Assembly (NCBI GenBank): GCA_045539625.1
Contig: JAZQFS010000042.1
Span: 1 to 64,000 of the forward strand
Direction: 5' to 3'
Source of the DNA: UMGS1387 sp045539625
GTDB taxonomy: Bacteria > Bacillota > Clostridia > Oscillospirales > CAG-382
DNA: 64,000 nt
Position numbers and translations under genes: made by a program. The notes beneath the pieces are model-generated. The model was given only the letters and a program-made list of their open reading frames with translations, had not been told where the DNA came from and ran no database searches. Shown here piece by piece: positions 1-7,531 of this stretch (position 1 is the stretch's first letter; each line of letters starts with the position of its first letter).

Positions 1-31
1 TCGGTTAGTGTATTAATTAGCCCCGCGGCGA

Positions 32-120
32 GTCGTGACCTCAAAAGTCACGACGATGAGCGGAAGCGTTTTGCCTTCTTTGACGCTTCGGTCAAAGAAG
101 GTCGTAGCCCGCAGGCTACG
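32..120. repeat. Cluster of three palindromes downstream of the aldolase gene
   Basis: Three perfect inverted repeats follow one another: 32-39 with 47-54 (8 bp, 7-nt loop), 74-84 with 91-101 (11 bp, 6-nt loop) and 103-109 with 114-120 (7 bp, 4-nt loop). They lie just past the end of the minus-strand aldolase gene and could end its transcript, although no clear T-run follows. The compact arrangement looks like a dispersed intergenic palindromic repeat rather than a simple terminator. Positions 1-31 hold nothing I can interpret. Confidence 0.6.
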
Positions 121-150
121 AAACCTCCCTGCGATACATAAAGAAATACT

Positions 151-990
151 CTAAACGCGTCCGTTGGCCTCAACAAGTCTGATTTTCTCCACCGCAAGCT
201 TCTTGACGGTTTCAATGGGATGCTTCATAAACAGGTCAATTGCAAGGCTTCTGTTGGGATCATCAAGAGTTTCCTTTGTGCCTTGTGCAAAAGCACAGCA
301 AACGTCTGTACCGATATTCATTTTACGTATACCTGCCTTGATTGCAGCCTTCACCTGTTCATCGGGGATTCCCGAGCCGCCGTGAAGTACAAGAGGAAGT
401 CCGCCTGTTGCTTCTCTTATTGCCTTTACTCGGTCAATATCAAGCTTGGGTGTCTTCTTATAGTGTCCGTGTGCGTTACCGATAAGAACGGCAAGACAGC
501 ACACCCCTGTTCTCTTTACAAATTCAGCCGCTTCCTTGGGATCGGTATACTCTTCCATGGCATCATCGTTTACGCTTCCAACGTGGCCAAGCTCTCCCTC
601 AACCTCAACGTCAATTGCCGAGCAAATATCAACTATATGCTTGGTATTTTCTATGTTTTCTTCAAAGGGATGCACCGAGCCGTCATACATAATACCTGTT
701 GCCCCCCATCTGAGTGCCTTCATTACTTCCTTTTCGGAAGGACCGTGGTCAAGGTGGAAGCATACGGGAACGGTAGCCTTTCTTGCAGCGGCAATTACTG
801 CGGGGCAAAGATAGTAGCCTACCTCTTCATTAAGAAGTCTTGGATAAACCTGAATAATTACAGGAGCTCTCTCCTCTTCTGCCGCTTTGATAACGCCCAT
901 TACCGTTTCTGTATTATACACATTGAATGCAGGAATGGCATATCCGCCCTTTTCCGCCATATCTATAATTGTCTTAAGACTTACAAGCAT
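151..990 (-). CDS. Class II fructose/tagatose-bisphosphate aldolase family protein
   Basis: A 279-residue protein with the full class II aldolase pattern. The zinc and catalytic motifs are FHLDHGPS near residue 80, VEGELGHVG near 130, GNAHGHY near 175 and LHGGSG near 205, followed by the phosphate-binding stretch KMNIGTDV. The family cleaves ketose-1-phosphates or 1,6-bisphosphates into two trioses with a zinc ion. It is the last gene of a four-gene minus-strand operon and its start overlaps the end of the Fe-S gene by 10 bp, so the two are probably translationally coupled. The isomerase at the front of the operon suggests a ketose-derived substrate. The exact substrate (fructose-, tagatose- or deoxyketose-phosphate) cannot be read from the sequence. 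It ends with a TAG stop. Confidence 0.9.
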   Translation of the reverse strand: MLVSLKTIIDMAEKGGYAIPAFNVYNTETVMGVIKAAEEERAPVIIQVYPRLLNEEVGYYLCPAVIAAARKATVPVCFHLDHGPSEKEVMKALRWGATGIMYDGSVHPFEENIENTKHIVDICSAIDVEVEGELGHVGSVNDDAMEEYTDPKEAAEFVKRTGVCCLAVLIGNAHGHYKKTPKLDIDRVKAIREATGGLPLVLHGGSGIPDEQVKAAIKAGIRKMNIGTDVCCAFAQGTKETLDDPNRSLAIDLFMKHPIETVKKLAVEKIRLVEANGRV

Positions 991-2051
991 GCTGTTACTG
1001 CCTCCTCAAGCTTCATAATCTGAATGTCTTCGGGCTTTGTTGCACACAGCTCATTATACTCTGCCGTGCTTGTTGTTACAAGTATCTTTGCGTTAACATT
1101 CTTTGCATTTATCCAGCGGCACTGCGCTGTTTTCTTCATAACATCGGGCATATATTCTGCCATAATATAGTTTGACGCAAGCATGGTATACTGTCTGTTA
1201 AGAAGCATTTCGTTTAAAGAGCCGCAAGCAGAGAGGATATCTCTTACAGGCTGTGTTTCCTCCAAATCTCTTGCAAGAAGAGGACTGTCCTGTACGGTAT
1301 ATACATTTTCGCTCTTCTTGGGTGTAAGCTTTCCGTCCTTAATGAGAGAAGCAACAAATTCCGTAAAGGTCACAACCGTTGCTTTAAGGTCTATTCCCCA
1401 TTCCTTATACTCTCTCTTCATTACCTTGGCATCGGCAGGGTCATAGCAAATAACCGTCTTATAGCCGTTAAGAGTTTTTGCACAGTTTTCCATAACTTGC
1501 TTTGTTTCGTTTGCCGCACCTATCATAAAGTCAAGGCTATAGCCGCTGTTAGGCTCATCACGAAGAACTGTAACCTTAACGTCTGCTTTATCCAGAAGCT
1601 CAAGTGCGCTCTTTGCACAGCCCTTCACTCTTGTATTTTCGCCGAGGAAGAAAAGTACGTCACTATCCTTCATTTCGGGAATCTTACTAAAATCTGTTTC
1701 GCCGTAGATATTGCCTTTTTCAAGTACATTCCTAACCATATCCATTATGTATTCAGGTGTCTTTCCGTCAAGTGCCGCACCCAGACGTGCTTCCTTTGTG
1801 AACATAACGGGATCCCAGCCTGTTACGCAGTCGGTCATACAGCCGCCGCAAAGGGAACATTCGTATACATTATCAACTATATCGTCGGAGTAGTCAATTG
1901 CATCTCTTGCAACAAGAGAAAGTGACATAGCTCTTGCTCTTACCGAGTTTCTTTCAAGACCTGTTGCAATTCCGATGGGACATACGTGGTGGCACATCCA
2001 ACAGAAACGGCAGGCATCTATATGTTCTTTTGATTTTGTTGTAAACTGCAT
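981..2051 (-). CDS. GlcF-like 4Fe-4S electron-transfer protein
   Basis: A 356-residue protein with two ferredoxin-type cluster motifs near the N-terminus, CRFCWMCHHVCP at about residues 16-27 and CSLCGGCMTDC at about 66-76, each matching CxxCxxCxxxC. The remainder resembles the cysteine-poor C-terminal part of GlcF/LutA/HdrD-like subunits but lacks recognisable CCG repeats. It starts at an ATG preceded by GGGAGG. It lies 18 bp after the FAD-oxidase gene, so the pair probably forms a two-subunit 2-hydroxyacid dehydrogenase or similar oxidoreductase that passes electrons from flavin to an anaerobic acceptor. The substrate is not evident; the neighbours suggest a hydroxyacid made during deoxy-sugar or sugar-acid breakdown. 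Confidence 0.8.
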   Translation of the reverse strand: MQFTTKSKEHIDACRFCWMCHHVCPIGIATGLERNSVRARAMSLSLVARDAIDYSDDIVDNVYECSLCGGCMTDCVTGWDPVMFTKEARLGAALDGKTPEYIMDMVRNVLEKGNIYGETDFSKIPEMKDSDVLFFLGENTRVKGCAKSALELLDKADVKVTVLRDEPNSGYSLDFMIGAANETKQVMENCAKTLNGYKTVICYDPADAKVMKREYKEWGIDLKATVVTFTEFVASLIKDGKLTPKKSENVYTVQDSPLLARDLEETQPVRDILSACGSLNEMLLNRQYTMLASNYIMAEYMPDVMKKTAQCRWINAKNVNAKILVTTSTAEYNELCATKPEDIQIMKLEEAVTACL

Positions 2052-2069
2052 AATATTACCTCCCTAAAA

Positions 2070-3494
2070 TTACAGACCAAGCTTGAACGGATTCATAATT
2101 CCGTTGGGGTCAAGCTGTTTCTTGATGCCTTCGAACACCTGCATTGCAGGGCCGTACTGCTCTTTCATAAGTCTGCCAAGCTTAATACCTACGCCGTGGT
2201 GGTCATTTACAACACCGCCGTTTGCAAGTGCTGTTCTTACGCCGCAGTTCCAGATTTCCTGATGAAGTCTGAAGGCTTCGTGGGGATCCTGAGGCACGTG
2301 CTCGCCGTCAACAATAAATCTGTCGTAAATCATACAGCCCCATTCATACCAATGTGAGAAATGGGCAATAAAGCGTGCCTGCGGGAAGTTGGTTTCAATA
2401 GCTTCCTTCATCTTCCAGTAGATATTTTCAATCTTATCGTAGGGTGCGATTGTATCCATGGTACCGAAGCACTGAGGAATATCCATCATATGACCGGGAT
2501 AGAAGAAGGTAATCTTTTCCTTCCACCACTTTTCGCCGTACTCACTGCCAAGATCCTCAACGTCGTACTTTTTGAAGGTTTCAAGAAGTATCTTCATTTC
2601 AAGGTCAGCCATTTCCTTAATGCCTTCAACGGCAACATTCATAAATGCGCCCTTCTTTTCAACGCCCACTATCTTCTTGATAAGTGTTGCGGTTTCCGCT
2701 TCATCGTAAAGACGCATAACAGACGGCTTAAACTTCTGAAGAAGCTCACGTCCCGCATTAAAGGCATCTGTCATATTATGGAACAGAAAACCTCTGAACT
2801 GACGTGACTCAGGCTGCTCGTAAATTCTCATCTGTGCCTTTGTGATAACGCCGAGAGTACCCTCGGAGCCAATGAAAATCTGATTTAAGTCAGGACCTGC
2901 TGCGTGCTTTGGTGCAGGCGAGGTTTCAATAATATCGCCGTTGGGAAGTACAACCTCCATCTGCATTACCATATCGTCAATCTTACCGTACTTTGTACTT
3001 GATACACCGATACCTCTGTGGGCAAGGAAGCCGCCGACGGTAGAGCAAGTAAGCGAGGAAGGATAGTGCATTGTTGCATAGCCTCTTTCATTTGCCGCCC
3101 ACTCAAGATGCTTATAAATAGCACCTGTTCCCGTTTCAATATACAGAGCCTGCTCATTGAACTCGGTTATCTCATTCATTCTCTTTGTATCAAGCACGAT
3201 ACCGCCGCATACGGGAAGTGCACCGCCCTGAGAGCCGCCGCCGCCACCCCATGTGGTAACGGGAAGCTTATAATAGTTTGCAATTTTAAGCACCTTTGAG
3301 GTTTCCTCGGCATTTTTAGGTGCTACGATAAAGTCGCCCTCGGGCATTCTCAGACCTCTGTCCGCCCACATTCTTGAGAGCCAGAAGAAGTCTACGCTGT
3401 GGGAAATTTTGTCGATTGTTCTTGTTGAACAGTTTTCTCTGCCTACCGCATCTTCAAGCTCGGTGGCAATTACATCAAATAAAAAGTCTGTCAT
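2070..3494 (-). CDS. GlcD-like FAD-linked oxidoreductase
   Basis: A 474-residue flavoprotein of the PCMH/VAO type. The FAD-binding loop TWGGGGGSQGGALPV lies near residues 80-95, and a second FAD contact region reading TVGGFLAHRGIG is near 150-163. The C-terminal half is the FAD-oxidase C domain, with histidines near the end (VVNDHHGVGIKLGRL). The family oxidises 2-hydroxyacids such as lactate or glycolate. Its Fe-S partner follows 18 bp downstream and the isomerase-like gene precedes it by 34 bp. Length is normal for GlcD-type proteins. The specific hydroxyacid substrate is unknown. Confidence 0.88.
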   Translation of the reverse strand: MTDFLFDVIATELEDAVGRENCSTRTIDKISHSVDFFWLSRMWADRGLRMPEGDFIVAPKNAEETSKVLKIANYYKLPVTTWGGGGGSQGGALPVCGGIVLDTKRMNEITEFNEQALYIETGTGAIYKHLEWAANERGYATMHYPSSLTCSTVGGFLAHRGIGVSSTKYGKIDDMVMQMEVVLPNGDIIETSPAPKHAAGPDLNQIFIGSEGTLGVITKAQMRIYEQPESRQFRGFLFHNMTDAFNAGRELLQKFKPSVMRLYDEAETATLIKKIVGVEKKGAFMNVAVEGIKEMADLEMKILLETFKKYDVEDLGSEYGEKWWKEKITFFYPGHMMDIPQCFGTMDTIAPYDKIENIYWKMKEAIETNFPQARFIAHFSHWYEWGCMIYDRFIVDGEHVPQDPHEAFRLHQEIWNCGVRTALANGGVVNDHHGVGIKLGRLMKEQYGPAMQVFEGIKKQLDPNGIMNPFKLGL

Positions 3495-3528
3495 TTCTAT
3501 ACCTCGTTAAAATTAATTATAAACTGTA

Positions 3529-4929
3529 TTATTCGGCAGGATCGTATTCAAGCTCGGGAACGTACTTACAGAACTCTTCCAGAGCTTCAGTCCAGTCGCC
3601 GTAAAGCTCGCTCATATGATGGATATACGGACCTTCTATAATCTTCCTTTCAAGCTTTGCCCAGTCCTTGAACTGTGCCCACATATATGTACCGAAGGTA
3701 AGCGGTCCGTCACATGTTTCAAATGAGCCGCCGAGAAGTGTATACTTACCGTTATCGCCCTGGAAGCGTGCTATTGTATAGGTACCGTCCTTTACTCTGA
3801 AGGAGGGCTTTGTATTGAACAGCTTTGGCTTTACGCCTTCTGCTCTCTGGGAATACGGGAACGGTCCGCAATGCCACAGCAGCTCGCTGTTTTTATTCTG
3901 AGGATTTCTTACCGTAAACTCGCCGAAAAGCGGAGGTGTTTTACCGCGGGAGGCACACATAAGAAGTGCGTTTGTAATAGCTCCGTGAATATCGGATTCA
4001 CAGGTAACAATATATCCCATATCGTAAAGAATACTCATTGCAAGGCAAGGATTTGCACCGAATGCAAGAGGCATTGCCGTCCAGCACTCACTTGTCATAA
4101 CGCTTGCGTTGTTTTCGTCAAAGATTTCCTTATAAACATACACAAGGTTAAGCATTTTACCCAGAACCTCATCGTCAAGTCCTGCCGTATCGTACTTTTC
4201 TTTGAGGTCTGCAATATCCTTTTTAAGCTCATCGGCGCGTGCTTCAAGGTTCTTTTTGAACTTATCGGCAACGACAGCCATATTGATATTGTTGAGGTTT
4301 ATGCCGAATTTCTGATTGAGCTCAAGCTCATTGCACATAATGCTCTTGAACTGAGGGAATCGTGTGCCCACCTGTACAACATTGAGGTTTTTGAAATTCT
4401 TTACCATGGTAACTACAGACAAGAATTTTGCAAAGCCCTTGGCAAAAACCTCGTCCTCAACCTGACAGTTTTCAATATATGTAAAGGGTACGTTATAGCG
4501 TCTGAGTTGCTTACTGATGGCGAAAAGTCCGCACTGAGCGTCGGTATATCTCTGTCCGTTTTCCTCAAACACCATATCCTGAGGGCCCCACAGAAGCGTG
4601 GGAACATTCACCTTCTTTGCAATCTGTCCGCAAACCTCTTCATTACCGAAGTTACAGTTGATGATGAAGATTGCATCAACCTTTTCGCTCTTCATATAGT
4701 CGGCAACCTTATCGGCATCTGCGTTCTTATAGACAACGCCGTATTCATTAAGCCATTCAAGGTCAACAAACTCTGTCATCTCGTCCGCAAAGTTTTCCTT
4801 AAGGTATTTCACAAGCTTATTTTTGCTTTCAACGCCCTTGGCAGGCTCGAAAATACCCTTTCGTGTAGCAAAGTCGAAAAGATCACGCACATCCGGCACA
4901 AGTCCGATTTTTACTTTGTAATCCAACAT
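3529..4929 (-). CDS. L-fucose/L-arabinose isomerase family protein
   Basis: A 466-residue protein whose N-terminal part has the sugar-isomerase Rossmann-like fold (KIGLVPDVRDLFDFATRKG, then FIINCNFGNEEVCGQIA). Its C-terminal part carries conserved metal-site stretches such as SECWTAMPLAFGANP, CESDIHGAI and LLWHCGPFP. The family interconverts aldoses and ketoses (fucose/fuculose, arabinose/ribulose) with a divalent metal. It is shorter than typical FucI (about 590 residues) and close to the 470-residue group of uncharacterised fucose/arabinose isomerase-like proteins. It is first in the operon, behind a TTGAAA-17-TATACT promoter and a TGAAAAT-A-ATTTTCA palindrome, so it is probably under RpiR control. 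The start is the ATG after AGAGGTG. Confidence 0.8.
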   Translation of the reverse strand: MLDYKVKIGLVPDVRDLFDFATRKGIFEPAKGVESKNKLVKYLKENFADEMTEFVDLEWLNEYGVVYKNADADKVADYMKSEKVDAIFIINCNFGNEEVCGQIAKKVNVPTLLWGPQDMVFEENGQRYTDAQCGLFAISKQLRRYNVPFTYIENCQVEDEVFAKGFAKFLSVVTMVKNFKNLNVVQVGTRFPQFKSIMCNELELNQKFGINLNNINMAVVADKFKKNLEARADELKKDIADLKEKYDTAGLDDEVLGKMLNLVYVYKEIFDENNASVMTSECWTAMPLAFGANPCLAMSILYDMGYIVTCESDIHGAITNALLMCASRGKTPPLFGEFTVRNPQNKNSELLWHCGPFPYSQRAEGVKPKLFNTKPSFRVKDGTYTIARFQGDNGKYTLLGGSFETCDGPLTFGTYMWAQFKDWAKLERKIIEGPYIHHMSELYGDWTEALEEFCKYVPELEYDPAE

Positions 4930-4947
4930 TTAAAGCACCTCTTTTTC

Positions 4948-4962
4948 TGAAAATAATTTTCA
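4948..4962. promoter_or_regulatory. Perfect 15-bp palindrome, candidate RpiR operator
   Basis: TGAAAATAATTTTCA is a perfect odd-length palindrome between the -10 box and the start codon of the isomerase-led operon. A site here could block elongation or initiation. A related site (TGAAAATTTATTCA) sits downstream of the rpiR -10 box. RpiR-type regulators often use TGAAA/TTTCA-type half sites, so this is a reasonable operator candidate. Confidence 0.55.
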
Positions 4963-4986
4963 TTTTTGCTACTTAATCGCAAACAC

Positions 4987-5015
4987 AGTATAACATATAT
5001 AAAAATATTTTTCAA
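4987..5015 (-). promoter_or_regulatory. Sigma-A promoter of the isomerase-led operon
   Basis: On the minus strand TTGAAA (5015-5010) and TATACT (4992-4987) are separated by exactly 17 bp. It reads toward the four-gene operon ending at 151. Confidence 0.75.
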
Positions 5016-5041
5016 TAGTTTTACGAAAGTTTTTTTCATAA

Positions 5042-5070
5042 TTGACAAATTTTACAAAATGTGATACAAT
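5042..5070 (+). promoter_or_regulatory. Sigma-A promoter of rpiR-type gene
   Basis: TTGACA (5042-5047), 17-bp spacer, TACAAT (5065-5070), reading into the regulator gene that starts at 5104. It is back to back with the operon promoter at 4987-5015. Confidence 0.8.
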
Positions 5071-5090
5071 AATAAATGAAAATTTATTCA
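5071..5090. promoter_or_regulatory. Inverted repeat at the regulator's own promoter
   Basis: AATAAAT (5071-5077) and ATTTATT (5082-5088) form an inverted repeat; the embedded TGAA-N6-TTCA (5077-5090) resembles the palindrome at 4948-4962. It lies at the expected transcription start of the regulator and may be an autoregulation site. Confidence 0.45.
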
Positions 5091-5103
5091 ACACGAGGTA
5101 ATT

Positions 5104-5940
5104 ATGGAAAAAATCAGCCTTAAAATGAGGCTCATATACAACGAAATGAGCAAATCCGAAAAGCAGATTGCCGACTGGATAAGCGAAAACCCCGACAAAA
5201 TCATATCTTTATCCATTGTAGAGCTTGCGGAAAAGTGCCGTTGCTCGGAGGCGACAATAGTACGTTTTTCAAAAAGACTGGGGCTTTCGGGCTATCAGGA
5301 ATTAAAAATTTCACTTGCGGCGGAAGGAGATATTTCTCCCATCAGCAGTGAGATTTCCCAAAACGACAGTCCCTTTGACATATACTCCAAAATCTGCGGT
5401 GACATATATTTATCACTTGAGAAAACAAAAAAAGTACTTGACAGCGTCTGTCTTGACAAGGCGTGCCGTGCCATAGCAGATGCCCACAGGATTGTGGTAT
5501 TCGGTCTTGGAAACTCCGCCGCAATCAGCACGGATGCCGCGCACAAGTTTTTACGTGCAGGTCTCAGCTGTGTTGCCTACAGCGACAACCATATGCAGGT
5601 TATTGCCGCCTCCCATTTATCGGCAGGCGACGTTGCTCTTGCCATTTCCCATTCAGGCTCATCAAAGGACATTGTTGATGCCTTAAAGCTTGCGAAGGAG
5701 CACGGTGCCGTTACCATAGCAATTACCAACGGCGGAAAATCCCCCATTCTCAAGTACACCGACATTGCTTTGTTTACCTCGGCGGACGAAACGCAGTACA
5801 ACATTCTCGCCCTCAATTCAAGAATTGTTCAGCTTGCCATTATCGATGTTATTTACAACTACATTGTTCTCAGCAAATCGGACACGGCGCTTGAGTCAAT
5901 CAAACAGACCGAGAGAGCGTTGATGTCGAAAAAGTATTAA
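5104..5940 (+). CDS. MurR/RpiR family transcriptional regulator
   Basis: A 278-residue regulator. The N-terminal helix-turn-helix (about residues 1-77) includes SKSEKQIADWISENP and the recognition part CRCSEATIVRFSKRLG. The C-terminal SIS sugar-phosphate-binding domain (about 110-250) has the typical FGLGNSAAISTDAAHKFLR and ALAISHSGSSKDIVDAL loops. Proteins of this kind sense phosphosugars and control adjacent catabolic genes. It is divergent from the isomerase-led operon with about 175 bp between the start codons, and palindromic sites flank both promoters. It starts at the ATG after ACGAGGTAATT. The ligand is probably a phosphorylated intermediate of the neighbouring pathway, but this is inferred only from position. 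Confidence 0.92.
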   Translation: MEKISLKMRLIYNEMSKSEKQIADWISENPDKIISLSIVELAEKCRCSEATIVRFSKRLGLSGYQELKISLAAEGDISPISSEISQNDSPFDIYSKICGDIYLSLEKTKKVLDSVCLDKACRAIADAHRIVVFGLGNSAAISTDAAHKFLRAGLSCVAYSDNHMQVIAASHLSAGDVALAISHSGSSKDIVDALKLAKEHGAVTIAITNGGKSPILKYTDIALFTSADETQYNILALNSRIVQLAIIDVIYNYIVLSKSDTALESIKQTERALMSKKY

Positions 5941-5944
5941 AAAA

Positions 5945-5999
5945 GGACGATGCATCCATCGTCCCCTGCTCCACACTCATTACGGGTGTGGATTTTTTT
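5945..5999 (+). terminator. Tandem hairpins and T-run after the RpiR gene
   Basis: GGACGATG/CATCGTCC (5945-5964, 4-nt loop) is followed by TCCACAC/GTGTGGA (5970-5992, 9-nt loop) and an uninterrupted T-run. This is a good intrinsic terminator. Confidence 0.8.
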
Positions 6000-6029
6000 A
6001 TACTTAAATTTCGTGATATGCTTTTTTCA

Positions 6030-7388
6030 TCAGAACGGCGTATCCATTCCCCGTTTTTTCATAACAGCAACACAAACAAGATGCATAACAATTACCGCAA
6101 CCCATGAAATCGGCCACACATAGTACAGCATTTGCGGGCTTCTGAAGTGAGGAAGCACAAGCCACATCCACACCACTCTCAGTCCGCATGCACCTATCAG
6201 CGAGTTTATCATCGGCACAACACTGCAGCCAATTCCTCGCAAAGCTCCTGCCAAAACGTCCATCAATCCGCAAAGAAAATAAGGCAGGCACACGCAAAGT
6301 ATTCTCAGCCTTCCGAAAGCGACAGCATCAGGCGAGTCGGTAATATATATTTTAAGCAGGCTGTCCGAGAACAGTATACAAAGTCCTCCCAGCACAAGTC
6401 CCAAAACCGTAACAAGCAGTGCCGAAATACTTACCGTCCTTTTTACTCTGTCGGGCTTCTGTGCTCCGTTATTCTGGCTGACTCCCGTTATTGTTGCCTG
6501 TGATACGCTGTTCATTGCAACATAAACAAAGCCTTCTATATTTCCTGCCGCAGCATTTCCCGCAACCGCAATTTCACCGAAGGAATTTACCGCCGACTGT
6601 ATTACCGAGTTTGACAGGCTGAATACCGAGCTCTGAAGCCCTGCAGGAAGCCCGATTTTAACTGTTTCCTTCAGCTCCTGCTTGTGTATTTTCAGCTTGC
6701 CGAGGCACAACTTACAGGCGGTATTATTTCGAATAAGCAGTACCGTAACGGCAATTGCCGACACATAATTGGCAACGCCCGTGGCAATTGCAACGCCTGC
6801 AACATTAAGATGGAACAATATTACAAGAACAAGATTGAGCAACACATTTATTATTCCCGACAGCGACAGTATATAAAGCGGTCTTCTGGTGTCCCCCACA
6901 GCTCTCAGAATTGATGCGCCGAAGTTATACACCATAGTTCCAGGGATTCCGAGAAAATATATTCTCATATACAGAACAGCTCCATCAAGCACCTTGCCTT
7001 CGGGTGTTCCCATCAGTGTCAGCATTACCTTTGAGCAGGAAATTCCGCACACAAGTGAAAAAACACCTAAAATTATGCTTAGAACCATCGCAGTATGCAC
7101 CGCATTACTAACGCCTTCTTCATCACCTGCTCCGAAGCTTCTTGACACCACAACGCTTGCACCCAGCGAAAAGCCGACACAAAGGTTTACTATAAGTGCG
7201 CTGAGTGCGCCTGTCGCACCAACCGATGCCATGGCACTGCTTCCCGCAAAACGGCTGACAACAACAAGGTCTGCCGCATTATAAAGAAGCTGAAGCATAT
7301 TTCCTATTATAAGCGGTATGACAAAAAGAGCAATACTTTTCAGTATTGAGCCTTGTGTCATATTAATTTCGTATTTTTTGCTTTCCAA
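6030..7388 (-). CDS. MATE family multidrug/Na+-driven exporter
   Basis: A polytopic membrane protein with about 12 predicted helices and MATE-family features such as IPLIIGNMLQLLYNAADLVVV near the N-terminus and GASVVVSRSFGAGDEEGV in the first half. MATE proteins expel cationic or other small molecules using Na+ or H+ gradients. The open frame extends to 7451, but I prefer the TTG at 7388: a GGAGG sits 6 bp upstream, giving 452 residues beginning MESKKYEINMTQG. A promoter at 7423-7451 sits just ahead. It is monocistronic, between convergent rpiR and the secreted-protein region. The exported substrate is unknown. Confidence 0.88.
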   Translation of the reverse strand: MESKKYEINMTQGSILKSIALFVIPLIIGNMLQLLYNAADLVVVSRFAGSSAMASVGATGALSALIVNLCVGFSLGASVVVSRSFGAGDEEGVSNAVHTAMVLSIILGVFSLVCGISCSKVMLTLMGTPEGKVLDGAVLYMRIYFLGIPGTMVYNFGASILRAVGDTRRPLYILSLSGIINVLLNLVLVILFHLNVAGVAIATGVANYVSAIAVTVLLIRNNTACKLCLGKLKIHKQELKETVKIGLPAGLQSSVFSLSNSVIQSAVNSFGEIAVAGNAAAGNIEGFVYVAMNSVSQATITGVSQNNGAQKPDRVKRTVSISALLVTVLGLVLGGLCILFSDSLLKIYITDSPDAVAFGRLRILCVCLPYFLCGLMDVLAGALRGIGCSVVPMINSLIGACGLRVVWMWLVLPHFRSPQMLYYVWPISWVAVIVMHLVCVAVMKKRGMDTPF

Positions 7389-7422
7389 ACCATTTCCTCC
7401 AAAACCATTCCGATACCTGAGA

Positions 7423-7451
7423 ATTATAATACTTTTCGGCGCAAAATTCAA
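7423..7451 (-). promoter_or_regulatory. Sigma-A promoter of the MATE gene
   Basis: Minus strand TTGAAT (7451-7446), 17 bp, TATAAT (7428-7423). Its position supports the TTG start at 7388, because the longer frame would begin inside the -35 box. Confidence 0.75.
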
Positions 7452-7478
7452 GGGTTATATGTTAATATTCCTCCACAA

Positions 7479-7517
7479 AAACAAAAGCACCGTCCCAGCT
7501 TTAAACAAGGACGGTGC
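7479..7517 (-). terminator. Intrinsic terminator of the interrupted secreted-protein gene
   Basis: GCACCGTCC (7487-7495) pairs with GGACGGTGC (7509-7517) with a 13-nt loop. On the minus strand it is followed by TTTTGTTTTTG. Confidence 0.8.
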
Positions 7518-7531
7518 AAAAATGTATTTGA

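Noticed and set aside
220..1023. Long plus-strand ORF opposite the aldolase gene, and similar antisense ORFs at 3871-4950 and 20132-21013
   Set aside because: Each lies opposite a well-identified conserved gene, encodes cysteine- and histidine-rich sequence without family features, and has no ribosome site.
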